Assembly: GCF_013415905.1 (NCBI RefSeq)
Contig: NZ_CP058909.1
Coordinates: 1,984,001 to 2,048,000 of the forward strand
Direction of reading: 5' to 3'
Length of the DNA stretch: 64,000 nucleotides
DNA from: Halosimplex pelagicum
GTDB taxonomy: Archaea > Halobacteriota > Halobacteria > Halobacteriales > Haloarculaceae
The translations under genes were made by a program, and so were the position numbers. The notes beneath the pieces were generated by a model that saw nothing but the letters and a program-made list of their open reading frames with translations, had not been told where the DNA came from and did not search any database. This document shows positions 26,924 to 34,985 of the stretch, one piece after another. Positions within the stretch are counted from its first letter, which is position 1. Each line of letters starts with the position of its first letter.

Positions 26924-27700
26924 ATGCGACTCGCGAACGTGGCTACGGCCCCGCTGTCGGGTCTGCTCGTCGTCGTCGCGCTGGCGCCCGCGGTCCCGGT
27001 CGCGGCGACGCTCCTCGCGGGCGCCCTCGTCGCGACGGCGGTGACGTTCCGGGCCGACACCCACCGGTACGGGGTCGTGGGCGCGCTGTACCTGCTGGGC
27101 GTCGGGGCCGCGGTCCTCGCGCTCGCCCGGTTCCCGTTCGCCTGGAAGCGAACGCCCCTGTTCGCGCTGTGGGGCTTCGGGCTGGTGAGCCTCGGGATCT
27201 TCTGTCTCCGAGTCGCGCTCGGCGTCGTCGGGCGGCGCGTCCTCGCGCTGGTCGTCGACGACGGCGCCGACAGCGTGTGGGACGCCATCTCGGCGTTCGG
27301 CGGGACCCTGGTGATCGCCTGGAGCGTGCTGACCGCCCACGAGAAGGCGGCCCGCTCGGCCGGCGTCGCCGCCGGCGTGTCGACGACGACGGCGCTGGAC
27401 GCGCTCGGCTACGGCTTCCCCGTCCTCGCCGGCTTCTTCCGGCGCTACCGGGCGTTCGCGGTCGCCGGCCACGAGGTCGTCGTCCCGCTGTGGGCGCTGC
27501 GCCACGGCGTCGATGCCACGACGGTGCTGTTCGTCGGCTGTCTCATCGTCGGCTTCCACACGGTCGGGACGCTCGCGGCGACGTGGCGAGCGGTGAGAGA
27601 CACGACCGGCTACGCGGCCGAACAGACGGGCGATATCGCGGCCGATGCGACCCCGGACGGTGGTGACGCTGACGCCGGTGGTGACCGGGCCGAACGGTGA
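26924..27700 (+). CDS. Polytopic membrane protein of unknown function
   Basis: A 258-aa protein with about six hydrophobic segments between residues 5 and 225 and a hydrophilic Asp/Gly-rich C-terminal tail of ~30 residues. Loops contain Arg/Lys-rich turns (FPFAWKRTP, FFRRYRAF) suggesting cytoplasmic sides, and an HEVVVPLWALRHG stretch. I do not recognise a family. CATTTTAACC lies about 33 nt before the ATG and is the likely promoter. The stop is 84 nt before the antitoxin-like gene; the two are probably separate units. Confidence 0.7.
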   Translation: MRLANVATAPLSGLLVVVALAPAVPVAATLLAGALVATAVTFRADTHRYGVVGALYLLGVGAAVLALARFPFAWKRTPLFALWGFGLVSLGIFCLRVALGVVGRRVLALVVDDGADSVWDAISAFGGTLVIAWSVLTAHEKAARSAGVAAGVSTTTALDALGYGFPVLAGFFRRYRAFAVAGHEVVVPLWALRHGVDATTVLFVGCLIVGFHTVGTLAATWRAVRDTTGYAAEQTGDIAADATPDGGDADAGGDRAER

Positions 27701-27783
27701 CGCCGGACACTCCTCGGCCGGTCCGGTTGCCGCGACTCGCGCCCGGAGGTTTAAGACGGATAGAGCGCCTACTCCGTCATGAG

Positions 27784-28077
27784 ATGGCGACCCAGCGCCA
27801 CGGGATCGTGCCCGGCGACGAATCGTCTGTCCACGACGAGCCTCACGTCGAGGGTCGTCGGGTAACGGTCAGAGTCGTTCGGGCCCGCGTCGAAGAGCGC
27901 GGCGACGACCCCGAACGAGTCGCCGACCAGCTCGACCTCGATATCGCGAGCGTCTACGAGGCGCTCGCGTACTACCACAACAACCTCGAAGAGATGCGGA
28001 CCGTCGAACGCCGCCACGAGGACGCCGTCGCCGCCGCGAAACGACGCACCGATATCTCCCCGCCCGACGGCGAATGA
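27784..28077 (+). CDS. DUF433-type antitoxin
   Basis: A 97-aa protein. The core HIxGRRVTVRxVxxRVEERGDDPERVADQLDL and 'SVYEALAYYHNN' match DUF433, a small DNA-binding-like domain found as the antitoxin partner of DUF5615 proteins. The start is the ATG at 27784 with a GTTTAAGAC box about 30 nt upstream. Its stop overlaps the next start by 4 nt (ATGA), so the pair is translationally coupled, which is usual for toxin-antitoxin operons. Confidence 0.8.
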   Translation: MATQRHGIVPGDESSVHDEPHVEGRRVTVRVVRARVEERGDDPERVADQLDLDIASVYEALAYYHNNLEEMRTVERRHEDAVAAAKRRTDISPPDGE

Positions 28078-28409
28078 GCTATCGGCTCCTGCTCGACGAG
28101 AACGTCGAACGAGCCGTCGCCGAACGTCTGCGCGATGCCGGTCACGACGTCGAGCGGGTCGCGGCCGTCCCTGAACTCGGGACGGGAAGCGACGACGAGC
28201 ACGTCGCGGCCCACGCTCGGGACCGCGACCGCGTGCTCCTGACGTACGACGACGATTTCGTCCCCGCTATCGACGGAACGCCGACGCTGTACGTCCCCGA
28301 CGAGACGCTCGCGAGCGACGCGGTCGCCGGCATCGTCACGACGATCGCGGCCCACTATCCCCAGTCGGAGATCGACGGCGTGGTCTACGCCGGGTCGAAC
28401 TGGCTGTGA
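28074..28409 (+). CDS. DUF5615 PIN-like toxin
   Basis: A 111-aa protein beginning YRLLLDENVERAVAERLRDAGHDV, the DUF5615/Mut7-C-like PIN signature with an early acidic pair (DE), and a second acidic block DRVLLTYDDDF at about residues 52-62. Both acidic blocks are intact, so a nuclease activity on RNA is plausible. It begins inside the stop of the DUF433 gene (ATGA). It is convergent with topA (12 bp between stops). Confidence 0.8.
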   Translation: MSYRLLLDENVERAVAERLRDAGHDVERVAAVPELGTGSDDEHVAAHARDRDRVLLTYDDDFVPAIDGTPTLYVPDETLASDAVAGIVTTIAAHYPQSEIDGVVYAGSNWL

Positions 28410-28421
28410 AAACTGAGTCGG

Positions 28422-31004
28422 CTAGTCGCTCTCGGCCGGTTCGTCGGCGGGACTCGCGCTCTCGACGAGGTCCTCGTCCTCCGAGGGGCCGCCGTCGGGC
28501 CCCTCGTCGTCGTCGCCGGGGTCGACCTCGGGCAACTGGGAGATCCAGTCGCGGATCTGGCCCGCGCTGACCCCCTGGATCTCCGTGGCGAGGCGGTCGG
28601 GGTCCACGTCGCGCAGATCCGCGGGCTCGGAGACGCCCGCAGTCTCCAGGCGCTCGGCCGTGGCGGGGCCGACGCCGTCCAGATCCTCCAGGTCGTTGAC
28701 GGCCTGGCGGGCGCGGTACTCCTCGTAGTTGCAGATGGGACAGCCCAGTTCCCACGGGTCGTCGCCGCTGTGGACGACGAGTTCGGGCAGGTGGTGCTCG
28801 TCGCAGTACTCGTCGGTGATCTCGATGTCGCCCCGACGCGGGAGCGGCAGCGAGTAGTCGCAGTCGGGGTAGCGGGTACACCCCACGAGGCGCGAGCCCG
28901 AGCGGAGCTTCTTGATGGCGAGATCGCCGCCGTGCTCCTCGCCGCAGTCCGGGCAGACGCCGATGACCTCGTCCTCGGTGTCGTCGGCCTCGTCGGCCTT
29001 GCACTGCGGGCAGCCGTGGACGAACGTGTCCCGGCCGGCGAGCATCTTCACGTGGTTCAGCCCGTGTTCCTCGCAGGTGTCTTCGAGGACGAGCGGCTCG
29101 CCCGTGCTCGGCAGCGGGAGGGTGTAGCGACACTCGGGGAAGCCGTCGCAGCCGACGAAATACGAACCCTGGCGGCTCTGCCTGACGAGCAGGTCGTGGT
29201 CGCTCTCCGGGCAGGGGCCCAGCCGGCGGTCAGCCTTCAGCGACTCCTGGAGGTGGTCGCCGATGTCCTCGCGAGAGTCGCGCAGCTCCTCGAACACCCG
29301 GTCGAGCATCTCCCTCGACTCCTCGGTCACGTCGTCGAGCGTCGCCTCGCCGTTGGCGATGGCGGACATGTCCGCCTCCAGCTGGGCGGTCATGTCCTCG
29401 CTGACGACCAGGTCGGCGAACTCCTCGGCGGCCTCGACGACGGCCTCGGCCAGCGACGTCGGCCGCGGCGGGTCCGACTCGATGTACCCGCGGTCGTAGA
29501 GCTTCTCGATGACGTTGTGGCGGGTCGCCTTCGTCCCGATGCCCATCTCCTCCATCTTCTGGATGAGCCGCGACTGGCCGTACCGGCGGGGCGGCTGGGT
29601 CTGCTTGGCTTCGAGTTCCACGTCGGTCACGTCGAGCGCGTCGCCCTCCTCGACGGGCGGGAGGAACGACTCGCTGGCCGACGAGTAGGGGTACACGTCG
29701 TGGTAGCCGGCTTCGAGCAGGCGCTTGCCGGTGGCCTTCAGCTGGCAGTCGTTGGCGGCGGCGACGACGCGCAGGTGCTCCCACGTCGCGGCCTCGGCGA
29801 CCGTCGCGAAGAAGCGGCGGACGACGAGTTCGTACACCTCCCACTCGTCCTCGCCGAGTTCGTCGCGGTCGGGTACCGCGCCGGTCGGGTGGATCGGCGG
29901 GTGGTCGGTCGTCTCGTCGTCGCCCTCCGTGGGCTCGACCTCGTCGAGTTCGAGCAGCGACTCGGCGTCGTCGCCGAACTCGTGGGTCATCGTGAACTCG
30001 TCGAGCAGCTCCTCGGGGTCCAGGTCCTCCGGGTAGACCGTGTTGTCCGTCCGCGGATAGGTGATGTAACCGGTCGTGTACAGCTCCTCGGCGATGGACA
30101 TGGCGCGCTGGGCGGAGTAGCCCAGCGACCCCGCGGCGGAGATGAAGGCGGTCGTGTTGAACGGCGCCGGCGGGTTGTCCGTGCGGGTACGCCGGCGGAC
30201 CGACGTGACCTCGGCGCTCGCGGCCTCGCGCAGCCGTTCGTGGGCCTCGTCGGCGTCGCCCTCGTCCCAGATACGCTCGGCCTCGCTGCCGTCGTCGTCG
30301 TAGAAGTACTGCGCCTCGAAAGACTCGCCGTCCTTGGCCAGATCCGCGAACAGTTCCCAGTAGTCGTCGGGCTCGAACGCCTGTATCTCCCGTTCGCGGT
30401 CGACGATTAGTTTGAGAGTGGGCGACTGCACCCGGCCGACCGAGATGAAGTCCTCGCCGAGTTGTCGCGCGGACAGCGAGAGGAAACGAGTGAGCGCGGC
30501 GCCCCACACGAGGTCGATGATCTGGCGGGCCTCGCCGGCGGCGGCCAGGTCGAAGTCGATGTCGTCGGGCTCGTCGAAGGCGCTCTTCACCTCGCGCTCG
30601 GTGATCGAGGAGAACCGGACCCGCTTGACGGGCGCGTCGGTCTCCTCGCGGATGAGCTCGTAGGCCTCCTTGCCGATGAGTTCCCCCTCGCGGTCGTAGT
30701 CGGTCGCGATGACGGCCTCGTCGGCCTTGCGGGCCAGTTGCCGGAGGGTGCGGACGATGTTCTCCTGGGTCGGCGACTTGACGATGTCGGCGTCGATCAG
30801 CTCGACCGGCTCCACGTCGCGCCAGTCGCTGTACTCCTCGGGGAAGTCGACGCCGACGACGTGGCCCGACAGGCCGACGCAGGTGGTCAGCCCCCACTCG
30901 TAGACGTTGACGCCGTTGCGCTGGGTCGTCGTCGCGCTCCCGCCGCTCAGGATCTCCGCGATGCGCCGCGCGGCGTTGTTCTTCTCCGTGATTATCAGTT
31001 CCAC
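28422..31004 (-). CDS. topA: DNA topoisomerase I (type IA)
   Basis: This 860-aa enzyme relaxes negatively supercoiled DNA. The Toprim acids are in TDYDREGE (D102, D104, E107), and the active-site tyrosine is Y316 in YITYPRTD. The core ends near residue 600. Three Cys4-type zinc ribbons follow (about 615-790), with sequence SxLVGCxxxPxC repeats, then a helix-hairpin-helix region (LEDLDGVGPATAERLETAG) and an acidic tail. The HhH addition after the zinc ribbons is typical of haloarchaeal members. The ATG at 31004 is preceded by a possible TATA (CCTTTAGG) about 60 nt upstream, so a short leader is likely. Confidence 0.96.
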   Translation of the reverse strand: MELIITEKNNAARRIAEILSGGSATTTQRNGVNVYEWGLTTCVGLSGHVVGVDFPEEYSDWRDVEPVELIDADIVKSPTQENIVRTLRQLARKADEAVIATDYDREGELIGKEAYELIREETDAPVKRVRFSSITEREVKSAFDEPDDIDFDLAAAGEARQIIDLVWGAALTRFLSLSARQLGEDFISVGRVQSPTLKLIVDREREIQAFEPDDYWELFADLAKDGESFEAQYFYDDDGSEAERIWDEGDADEAHERLREAASAEVTSVRRRTRTDNPPAPFNTTAFISAAGSLGYSAQRAMSIAEELYTTGYITYPRTDNTVYPEDLDPEELLDEFTMTHEFGDDAESLLELDEVEPTEGDDETTDHPPIHPTGAVPDRDELGEDEWEVYELVVRRFFATVAEAATWEHLRVVAAANDCQLKATGKRLLEAGYHDVYPYSSASESFLPPVEEGDALDVTDVELEAKQTQPPRRYGQSRLIQKMEEMGIGTKATRHNVIEKLYDRGYIESDPPRPTSLAEAVVEAAEEFADLVVSEDMTAQLEADMSAIANGEATLDDVTEESREMLDRVFEELRDSREDIGDHLQESLKADRRLGPCPESDHDLLVRQSRQGSYFVGCDGFPECRYTLPLPSTGEPLVLEDTCEEHGLNHVKMLAGRDTFVHGCPQCKADEADDTEDEVIGVCPDCGEEHGGDLAIKKLRSGSRLVGCTRYPDCDYSLPLPRRGDIEITDEYCDEHHLPELVVHSGDDPWELGCPICNYEEYRARQAVNDLEDLDGVGPATAERLETAGVSEPADLRDVDPDRLATEIQGVSAGQIRDWISQLPEVDPGDDDEGPDGGPSEDEDLVESASPADEPAESD

Positions 31005-31224
31005 CGGACGCCACCTCCGGCTCCGCGGCAGTCGGTCATGGGAGTCGATAGGGAGGTCCTCGTCCTAAAGGTTTCGGGCGAAATCGCGGGACAGCGGGCG
31101 TGTGCGTGCGATCGAGCGCCCGCGAGCGAGAGCGCGTGTAGGTGCCCGCGAGCGGGTGCGTCGCGCGTGGGCACGTGCGGAGGACTTGCGCTACCGGGAC
31201 TCGGATGCTACTCCGAGCGCGGGT

Positions 31225-32364
31225 CTACGCCGCCTGTTCGGCCGCACCGGTAGACTCCGATTCCCGGGGGATCGCACAGGCGGGGTCGTGGCTCGCCCGG
31301 ATCGCGCTGCCGGTCAGGATGAGGACGCTCGCGGCGAAGAAGAGCCCGCCGACCGGCGACGACGGGTCCATGAAGGCCCAGTAGACCGGCGTCGCGGCCG
31401 CGCCGAAGACGGCGCCGGCCGCGCCGTAGACCGCGGGCGCACAGCAGCCGCAGGCGGTCGCGCCGGCGGTGGTCACGGTGCCGACGATCGCCCGCGGGGA
31501 GTCGATCGTGCCGCCAGTCGTGAGCTGTCGCGCCGCCAGCGCCGCGTTGCTCGCGACGAGCCCGCCGAGGATGGCCACCAGCAGGAGCGACCCCAGCGAG
31601 ACGTACCCCGACAGCGGGATCGCGGGGAAATAGAACTCCAGGGCCGGCCAGTAGACCAGCGGCGAGGCGACCTGGTACGGAGTGACGAAGCCCTGGCCCG
31701 CGATGTCGGCCGTCAGGTCGGGGTTCATCGAGAGCGTCCCCGCCGAGAACAGGTAGAAGACGCCGAACAGGGCGAAGGTGACGACGGCGGTGAGCGCGGG
31801 GACCCGCGCGGTGAGCACCCCCGGGAACGCCGCGCCGGCGTCGCGGTAGAAGACGTAGACCACGGCCAGCGGGACGGCCGCGGCGAGCAGGTAGCCCAGC
31901 GGGTTCGTCAGCCCCTCCTGGGGCAGCAGCGTCGGGTAGGCGATCCAGGTCGCCAGCAGGAGGCCCAGGCCGACGTAGCGCGGGCGCTCGGGCCACTTCC
32001 AGCGGACGACGACGAGGCTGCCCAGCGCGACGACGATGGCCGAGACGGCGTTGACGACCGGGAACCACTCCGTCCAGTCCGGCGTCGCCTGGGGCGCGAT
32101 CTGGATCTCGACGAGCCCGATGGTCCCCGCGATGACGAGCACCGCGCCCGCCGAGAGGAGCCCGGCGCCGAACCGGTCGCTTCGCGCCCCGTCGCGCAGC
32201 GCCCGAAAGCCGCCGATCCCCGCGACGATCCCGAGGATAGCGACCGCGCCGAGGAGCCAGTGAGGCGTTCCGGCGTGGGTCGTTCCCGCGTGGGCGACGA
32301 CCGCGTCGAGGCCCCCGATGCCCCGCGCGGCCACCGCGAGCGCCTGGCCGAGGCCGAGTGTCAT
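31225..32364 (-). CDS. Polytopic membrane protein with Cys-rich motif
   Basis: A 379-aa protein with about ten hydrophobic segments. A His-rich N-terminal loop (HAGTTHAGTPHW) follows the first segment, and near the C-terminus a membrane segment carries ATACGCCAPAVYG, with a further Cys in DPACAIP. The combination could bind a metal or heme, but no named family comes to mind. The start is the ATG at 32364 (MTLGLGQ). An extension in this frame further upstream is Ser/Arg-rich and unlikely. It is flanked by topA and a small plus-strand gene, so it is probably monocistronic. Confidence 0.7.
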   Translation of the reverse strand: MTLGLGQALAVAARGIGGLDAVVAHAGTTHAGTPHWLLGAVAILGIVAGIGGFRALRDGARSDRFGAGLLSAGAVLVIAGTIGLVEIQIAPQATPDWTEWFPVVNAVSAIVVALGSLVVVRWKWPERPRYVGLGLLLATWIAYPTLLPQEGLTNPLGYLLAAAVPLAVVYVFYRDAGAAFPGVLTARVPALTAVVTFALFGVFYLFSAGTLSMNPDLTADIAGQGFVTPYQVASPLVYWPALEFYFPAIPLSGYVSLGSLLLVAILGGLVASNAALAARQLTTGGTIDSPRAIVGTVTTAGATACGCCAPAVYGAAGAVFGAAATPVYWAFMDPSSPVGGLFFAASVLILTGSAIRASHDPACAIPRESESTGAAEQAA

Positions 32365-32500
32365 TGTCGACGCTCGGGCCCGGACGACAAAGGACGTTCT
32401 GATACGCGCGTCGAAAGCACGACGATGGCGCCCGGTCGCATCGGGTCCGAGCCGGGAATCCGGGGAGGATTGAAGTCGACGCGCTCGCCAGACGTTCGCG

Positions 32501-32857
32501 ATGAGCGGTGACTCACGGACCGTCGAGATCGGTGACGTGGCGCTCACGCTACCCCACGAGGTCGAGACGGTCGTCGAACACGGTGACCTCCTCGTCGTGT
32601 TGCTCGACACGCTCACCCCGCTCGCGGCCGCCGACCGCGGCGAACGCGACGCTCCCGTCCCGCTCGCCGACCGGAACGTACTGGGGTTCGACTCGCGCGG
32701 GACGCTCCGCTGGCACGTCGAACCCGTGTCCGAAGGTGACCCGTACGTATCGCTGGTCGACGACGACGGGCGGCTCCGCTGTGGCAACTGGCGCGGCTAC
32801 GACTGTGTGGTCGATCCCTCGACGGGCGAGCTGACCGACGTGACGTTCACGAAGTGA
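32501..32857 (+). CDS. Small protein of unknown function
   Basis: A 118-aa protein with alternating short beta-type stretches: DVALTLPHEVETVVEHGDLLVVLLD, VLGFDSRGTLRWHVEP, YVSLVDDDGRLRCGNWRGYDCVVDP. The pattern suggests a small beta-rich fold like a propeller fragment or immunity-type protein. It has two Cys near the C-terminus and no membrane segment. Codon bias supports coding. It stands alone between the minus-strand membrane gene and gatB, with which it converges. Confidence 0.6.
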   Translation: MSGDSRTVEIGDVALTLPHEVETVVEHGDLLVVLLDTLTPLAAADRGERDAPVPLADRNVLGFDSRGTLRWHVEPVSEGDPYVSLVDDDGRLRCGNWRGYDCVVDPSTGELTDVTFTK

Positions 32858-32995
32858 GCGTGCCGATCGCGCCGACAGCGACGCCCGCCGCATTTCGGCG
32901 ATAGCGATCCCCGAGACGACAAAACCGATGTGAGTACTCCCGGACGTGACGGGACCCGGACCGGGGGAGTCAGTCTCCGGCGAGCCCGTTCGCGC

Positions 32996-34483
32996 TTACC
33001 CGTCCAGTTCCTCGCGGAGCGACTGGTTCACGTCACCGGGGTCCGCCGACCCGCCGGTCTTGCCCATCACCTGCCCGACGAGGAAGTTGATGGCGCCGTC
33101 GTCGCCGTCGTGGTAGTCCGCGACGGCGTCGGGGTTCTCCTCGATGGCTTCCTCGACCGCCTGCCGGACCTCGTCGCCGCTGGTCTTGCCCAGGTCCTCC
33201 CGGTCGACGATCTCCGTCGGCGCGTCGCCGTCGTCGAGCATCTCCCGAAGCACGGTCTCGCGGGCGTTCTTCGTCGTGATCTCGTCTTCCGCCACCAGCT
33301 CGACCAGCCGCTCGATCTCGTCGAAGCGGTCGTCGACGTCGGTGATCGCCATGTCGCGGTAGTTCAGCTCGCCCAGCAGCTCGTCGGCGACCCACGTCGC
33401 AGCCAGGCCCGGGTCGAAGCGCTCGGCCACGTCCTCGAAGAAGTCGGCGACCTCCTTCGTGCTCGTGAGTTTGTCCGCGGACTCCTCGTCGAGGCCGTAC
33501 TCCTCGCGGAAGCGCTCGCGGCGGGCGTCCGGGAGTTCCGGAATCGACAGCCGCTCCTTCCAGTCGCTCACTTTCAGCGGCGGGAGGTCGGCCTCGCGGA
33601 AGTACCGGTAGTCCTTCTCCTCCTCCTTCGAGCGCATCGAGAGGGTGACGCCCTTGGACTCGTCCCAGTGGCGGGTCTCCTGCTCGACGACGCGGCCGCG
33701 CTGGATGGCGTTGCGCTGGCGGGTCTCCTCGTAGGCCAGCGCCTTCTCGGCGCCCTTGTGGCTGGAGATGTTCTTGACCTCCGTGCGGTTGGCCGACTCC
33801 AGCGCCTCCTCCCCGATGGAGCCGTCCGCCGCGACCTCCTCGCCCTCGACGATCGAGAGGTTGGCGTCCACCCTGAGAGAGCCGTCGCGGGTGGCGTCGA
33901 AGATGCCGAGGTATTCGAGCACCTCGGTGAGTTTCGCGAGGAACGACCGCACCTCGTCGGGCGAGCGGAAGTCCGGCTCGGTGACGATCTCCATCAGGGG
34001 CGTGCCCGCGCGGTTGTAGTCGACCAGCGTGTAGTCGGCGGTGTCGATGGAGCCGCCCTTGTGCTGGAGGCTGCCCGGGTCCTCCTCCAGATGGGCGCGG
34101 CGAACGGACACCGACCGGCGCTCGCCCTCGACGGAGAACTCCAGTTCGCCGTCCTGGCAGACCGGGGCGTCGTACTGGGTGATCTGGAAGTTCTTGGGGA
34201 GGTCGGGGTAGTAGTAGTTCTTCCGGTGGAAGTTCGTCTCCTCGGGGATGGTGGCGTCGATGGCCTTGCCGACCTTGACGGCGGCCTCGACGGCGCCCTC
34301 GTTGACGACCGGGAGCGCGCCGGGCAGGCCCAGACACACCGGGCAGGTGTGGGTGTTGGGCTCGTCGTCGCCCACGTCGGTCGAACAGCCGCAGAATATC
34401 TTGGTGTCCGTCTCCAGCTGGACGTGGACCTCCAGTCCGATGACGGTCGCGAGGTCCCCCGTCTCGACGGCTTGTGCGGTCAT
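32996..34483 (-). CDS. gatB: Asp-tRNA(Asn)/Glu-tRNA(Gln) amidotransferase subunit B
   Basis: This 495-aa subunit holds the kinase-like half of GatCAB, which amidates Asp-tRNA-Asn and/or Glu-tRNA-Gln. Hallmarks are VIGLEVHVQL at the N-terminus, CPVCLGLPGALPVVN with the zinc-site Cys residues (the earlier pair is FCGC), NYYYPDLPKNFQITQYDAP, and VDYNRAGTPLMEIVTEPD. The helical and YqeY-like C-terminal parts (about 340-490) end in NFLVGQVMGKTGG. gatA and gatC are not in the window. It probably works with the non-discriminating AspRS at 23.5 kb. Confidence 0.96.
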   Translation of the reverse strand: MTAQAVETGDLATVIGLEVHVQLETDTKIFCGCSTDVGDDEPNTHTCPVCLGLPGALPVVNEGAVEAAVKVGKAIDATIPEETNFHRKNYYYPDLPKNFQITQYDAPVCQDGELEFSVEGERRSVSVRRAHLEEDPGSLQHKGGSIDTADYTLVDYNRAGTPLMEIVTEPDFRSPDEVRSFLAKLTEVLEYLGIFDATRDGSLRVDANLSIVEGEEVAADGSIGEEALESANRTEVKNISSHKGAEKALAYEETRQRNAIQRGRVVEQETRHWDESKGVTLSMRSKEEEKDYRYFREADLPPLKVSDWKERLSIPELPDARRERFREEYGLDEESADKLTSTKEVADFFEDVAERFDPGLAATWVADELLGELNYRDMAITDVDDRFDEIERLVELVAEDEITTKNARETVLREMLDDGDAPTEIVDREDLGKTSGDEVRQAVEEAIEENPDAVADYHDGDDGAINFLVGQVMGKTGGSADPGDVNQSLREELDG

Positions 34484-34694
34484 TACCCGCGATTCGGTGG
34501 CGCCCGGCTAAAGGCTAACGACCACGCGCGGCGGCGACGGGTACCGGCGTCGCGGCCGGAGTTCGGCTCGACGGACCGGACTCGGACCGGTCGACTCGGT
34601 CCACTCGGGCGGGCGCCGCGAGTAGGCGGCTCCTATCAGGATCGGTGCGAATGTCTGACGTAGGTTTATGACGGGGGAAGCCACTCGTAGTGAT

Positions 34695-34961
34695 ATGTGC
34701 GGTAACCGAGTCGAGGAGCTCGAATCACGCGTTAAGGAACTCGAGGCGTCCGTCGAGGGGCTGACGGACGAACTCGTCGAGTGCAAGGTCCGCCTCCGCG
34801 AGCTGGAGAACGCGGTCGACGAGGACATCGGGTTCACCCCCGACGAGGCCGCCGAACCGTCGGAATCTCCAGACGAAGTCGAGGCCGATAGGACTAAAAC
34901 CGAGGCTACCGAGGAAGACGATAGCACGGAGAGCGGTCCCGGCGACATCATCATCGCCTAG
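34695..34961 (+). CDS. Small coiled-coil protein upstream of smc (DUF7518-like)
   Basis: An 88-aa protein: residues 1-45 are a heptad-rich coiled coil (NRVEELESRVKELEASVEGL, then ELVECKVRLRELENAV), followed by an acidic disordered tail ending GDIIIA. It sits 24 bp before smc on the same strand, a conserved-looking arrangement in haloarchaea. I chose the ATG at 34695 because a TTTATG box centred near 34666 gives leaderless spacing; the ATG at 34668 would overlap that box. A role with SMC is possible, but only by position. Confidence 0.7.
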   Translation: MCGNRVEELESRVKELEASVEGLTDELVECKVRLRELENAVDEDIGFTPDEAAEPSESPDEVEADRTKTEATEEDDSTESGPGDIIIA

Positions 34962-34985
34962 ACCGGCTCTCTACCGCGAGCGACC

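Noticed and set aside
28770-30410. Long plus-strand frame opposite topA
   Set aside because: It is a shadow frame. TopA has full Toprim, active-site Tyr and zinc-ribbon motifs on the minus strand.
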